Below, one piece after another: positions 63,605 to 64,000 of a stretch of DNA of 64,000 nucleotides. Within the stretch, counting starts at the first letter, position 1. Every line of letters starts with the position of its first letter. Under the pieces are notes generated by a model. The model was not told the origin of the DNA and searched no databases. It saw nothing but the letters and a program-made list of their open reading frames with translations. This stretch comes from UBA1351 sp963677625 (GTDB taxonomy: Bacteria; Bacillota; Clostridia; Lachnospirales; Vallitaleaceae). Position numbers and translations under genes: made by a program. Location of the stretch: the NCBI GenBank assembly GCA_963677625.2, contig CAXXSW010000011.1, positions 248,001-312,000 of the forward strand, written 5' to 3'.

Positions 63605-64000
63605 ATGGATAAAAAACGTTTAATTACGAGAAGTGACTTTGATGGTCTTGTATGTGCTGTCTTGCTTAAAGATATGGAATTAATTGATGATATTAAGTTC
63701 GTACATCCTAAAGATATGCAAGATGGAAAAATTGAAGTATCTAGTCAGGATATAGCTACTAACTTACCCTATGTGGAAGGGATTGGTCTTGCTTTTGACC
63801 ACCATTTAAGCGAAACAATTCGAACAGGTAAGCATGATAACCATATTATTGATCCAGACGCTCCTTCAGCTGCTAGAGTCGTTTATGATTATTATGGAGG
63901 AAAGGATCGTTTTCCTCAAATTAGTAATGAGATGATGGAAGCTGTAGATAAGGCTGATGCTGCTTGGTTTACAGAAGATGAAATACTTAATCCTAAAGAT
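63605..64000 (+). CDS. DHH-family phosphoesterase-like protein (partial)
   Basis: The gene runs off the right edge after 132 residues. It has RSDFDGLVCAVLL (the DHH-family N-terminal Asp motif), LAFDHHLSET (the DHH motif) and HIIDPDAPSAARVVYDYY, as in predicted exopolyphosphatase or oligoribonuclease-like proteins. AAAAGGAG precedes the ATG. Substrate cannot be told from the visible part. Confidence 0.8.
   Translation, partial: MDKKRLITRSDFDGLVCAVLLKDMELIDDIKFVHPKDMQDGKIEVSSQDIATNLPYVEGIGLAFDHHLSETIRTGKHDNHIIDPDAPSAARVVYDYYGGKDRFPQISNEMMEAVDKADAAWFTEDEILNPKD

Noticed and set aside
1..64000. tRNA or rRNA genes
   Set aside because: No cloverleaf-type or conserved rRNA stretch was noticed on either strand by eye; a dedicated search was not possible.

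Overview
The window looks like a chromosomal segment of a low-GC Gram-positive bacterium, most likely a member of the Clostridia. The support is AT-rich DNA, strong AGGAGG-type ribosome binding sites, frequent TTG/GTG starts, lipoprotein signal peptides, a Wadjet-type SMC operon of clostridial style and FapA, MEMO/AmmeMemoRadiSam and Fur-box genes. A closer placement cannot be made from the sequence alone.

Layout. Bases 1-19,400 are mostly ordinary chromosome. In order they hold an AraC-type regulator divergent from a GH2 beta-mannosidase, a Bax-inhibitor-1-like membrane protein, an AmrS plus MEMO-AMMECR1 pair, a jetA-jetB-jetC (Wadjet/MukBEF-like) operon with no jetD beside it, a LiaF-like gene with a frameshift, DUF2721 and LUD proteins, a calcium-type P-ATPase gene broken by five +1 homopolymer indels, and an HD-domain protein. 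Bases 52,500-64,000 return to chromosome: membrane proteins, a GFA-family protein, a TagO/MraY-like transferase, FapA, a LivJ-like lipoprotein paired with an HD-GYP protein, an aminotransferase, a Fur-regulated reductase, a BFD-like ferredoxin, an Spx/ArsC protein and a DHH-family protein cut by the window end.

The centre, about 19.4-52.1 kb, is the notable part. It is a large integron-like cassette array. A tyrosine recombinase is followed by a candidate attI region and about 40 cassettes. Nearly every cassette carries one or two small genes on the + strand and ends in an approximately 128-base imperfect palindrome that behaves as an attC site. The R'' box that ends each cassette is complementary to the first bases of the same cassette, not to those of the next one. 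That is the signature expected if cassettes move as circles cut at G^TT. The complementarity runs on for about 10 more bases into the cassette around a conserved A-C mismatch, which I do not recognise from classical integrons. The recombinase is Xer/IntI-like but appears to lack the IntI-specific insertion, and it reads in the same direction as the cassettes.

Most cassette genes are short and unknown. Many encode lipoproteins or membrane proteins; others are GNAT acetyltransferases, P-loop or APH-like phosphotransferases, DUF5677, DUF952 and DUF4375 proteins and a methyltransferase. Six cassettes contain no convincing gene. Four of these are copies of a roughly 340-450-base sequence with covarying stems, a candidate structured RNA. 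Several cassettes are present in two or three copies, each with its own attC. Two parasites have used the array: a group II intron inserted at the left end of one cassette, and an IS110-family element inserted inside an attC R'' box, whose upstream non-coding region carries short matches to both the attC flank and its own end, as expected of a bridge RNA. The array decays at its right edge into a divergent short attC, a gene fragment and half an attC.
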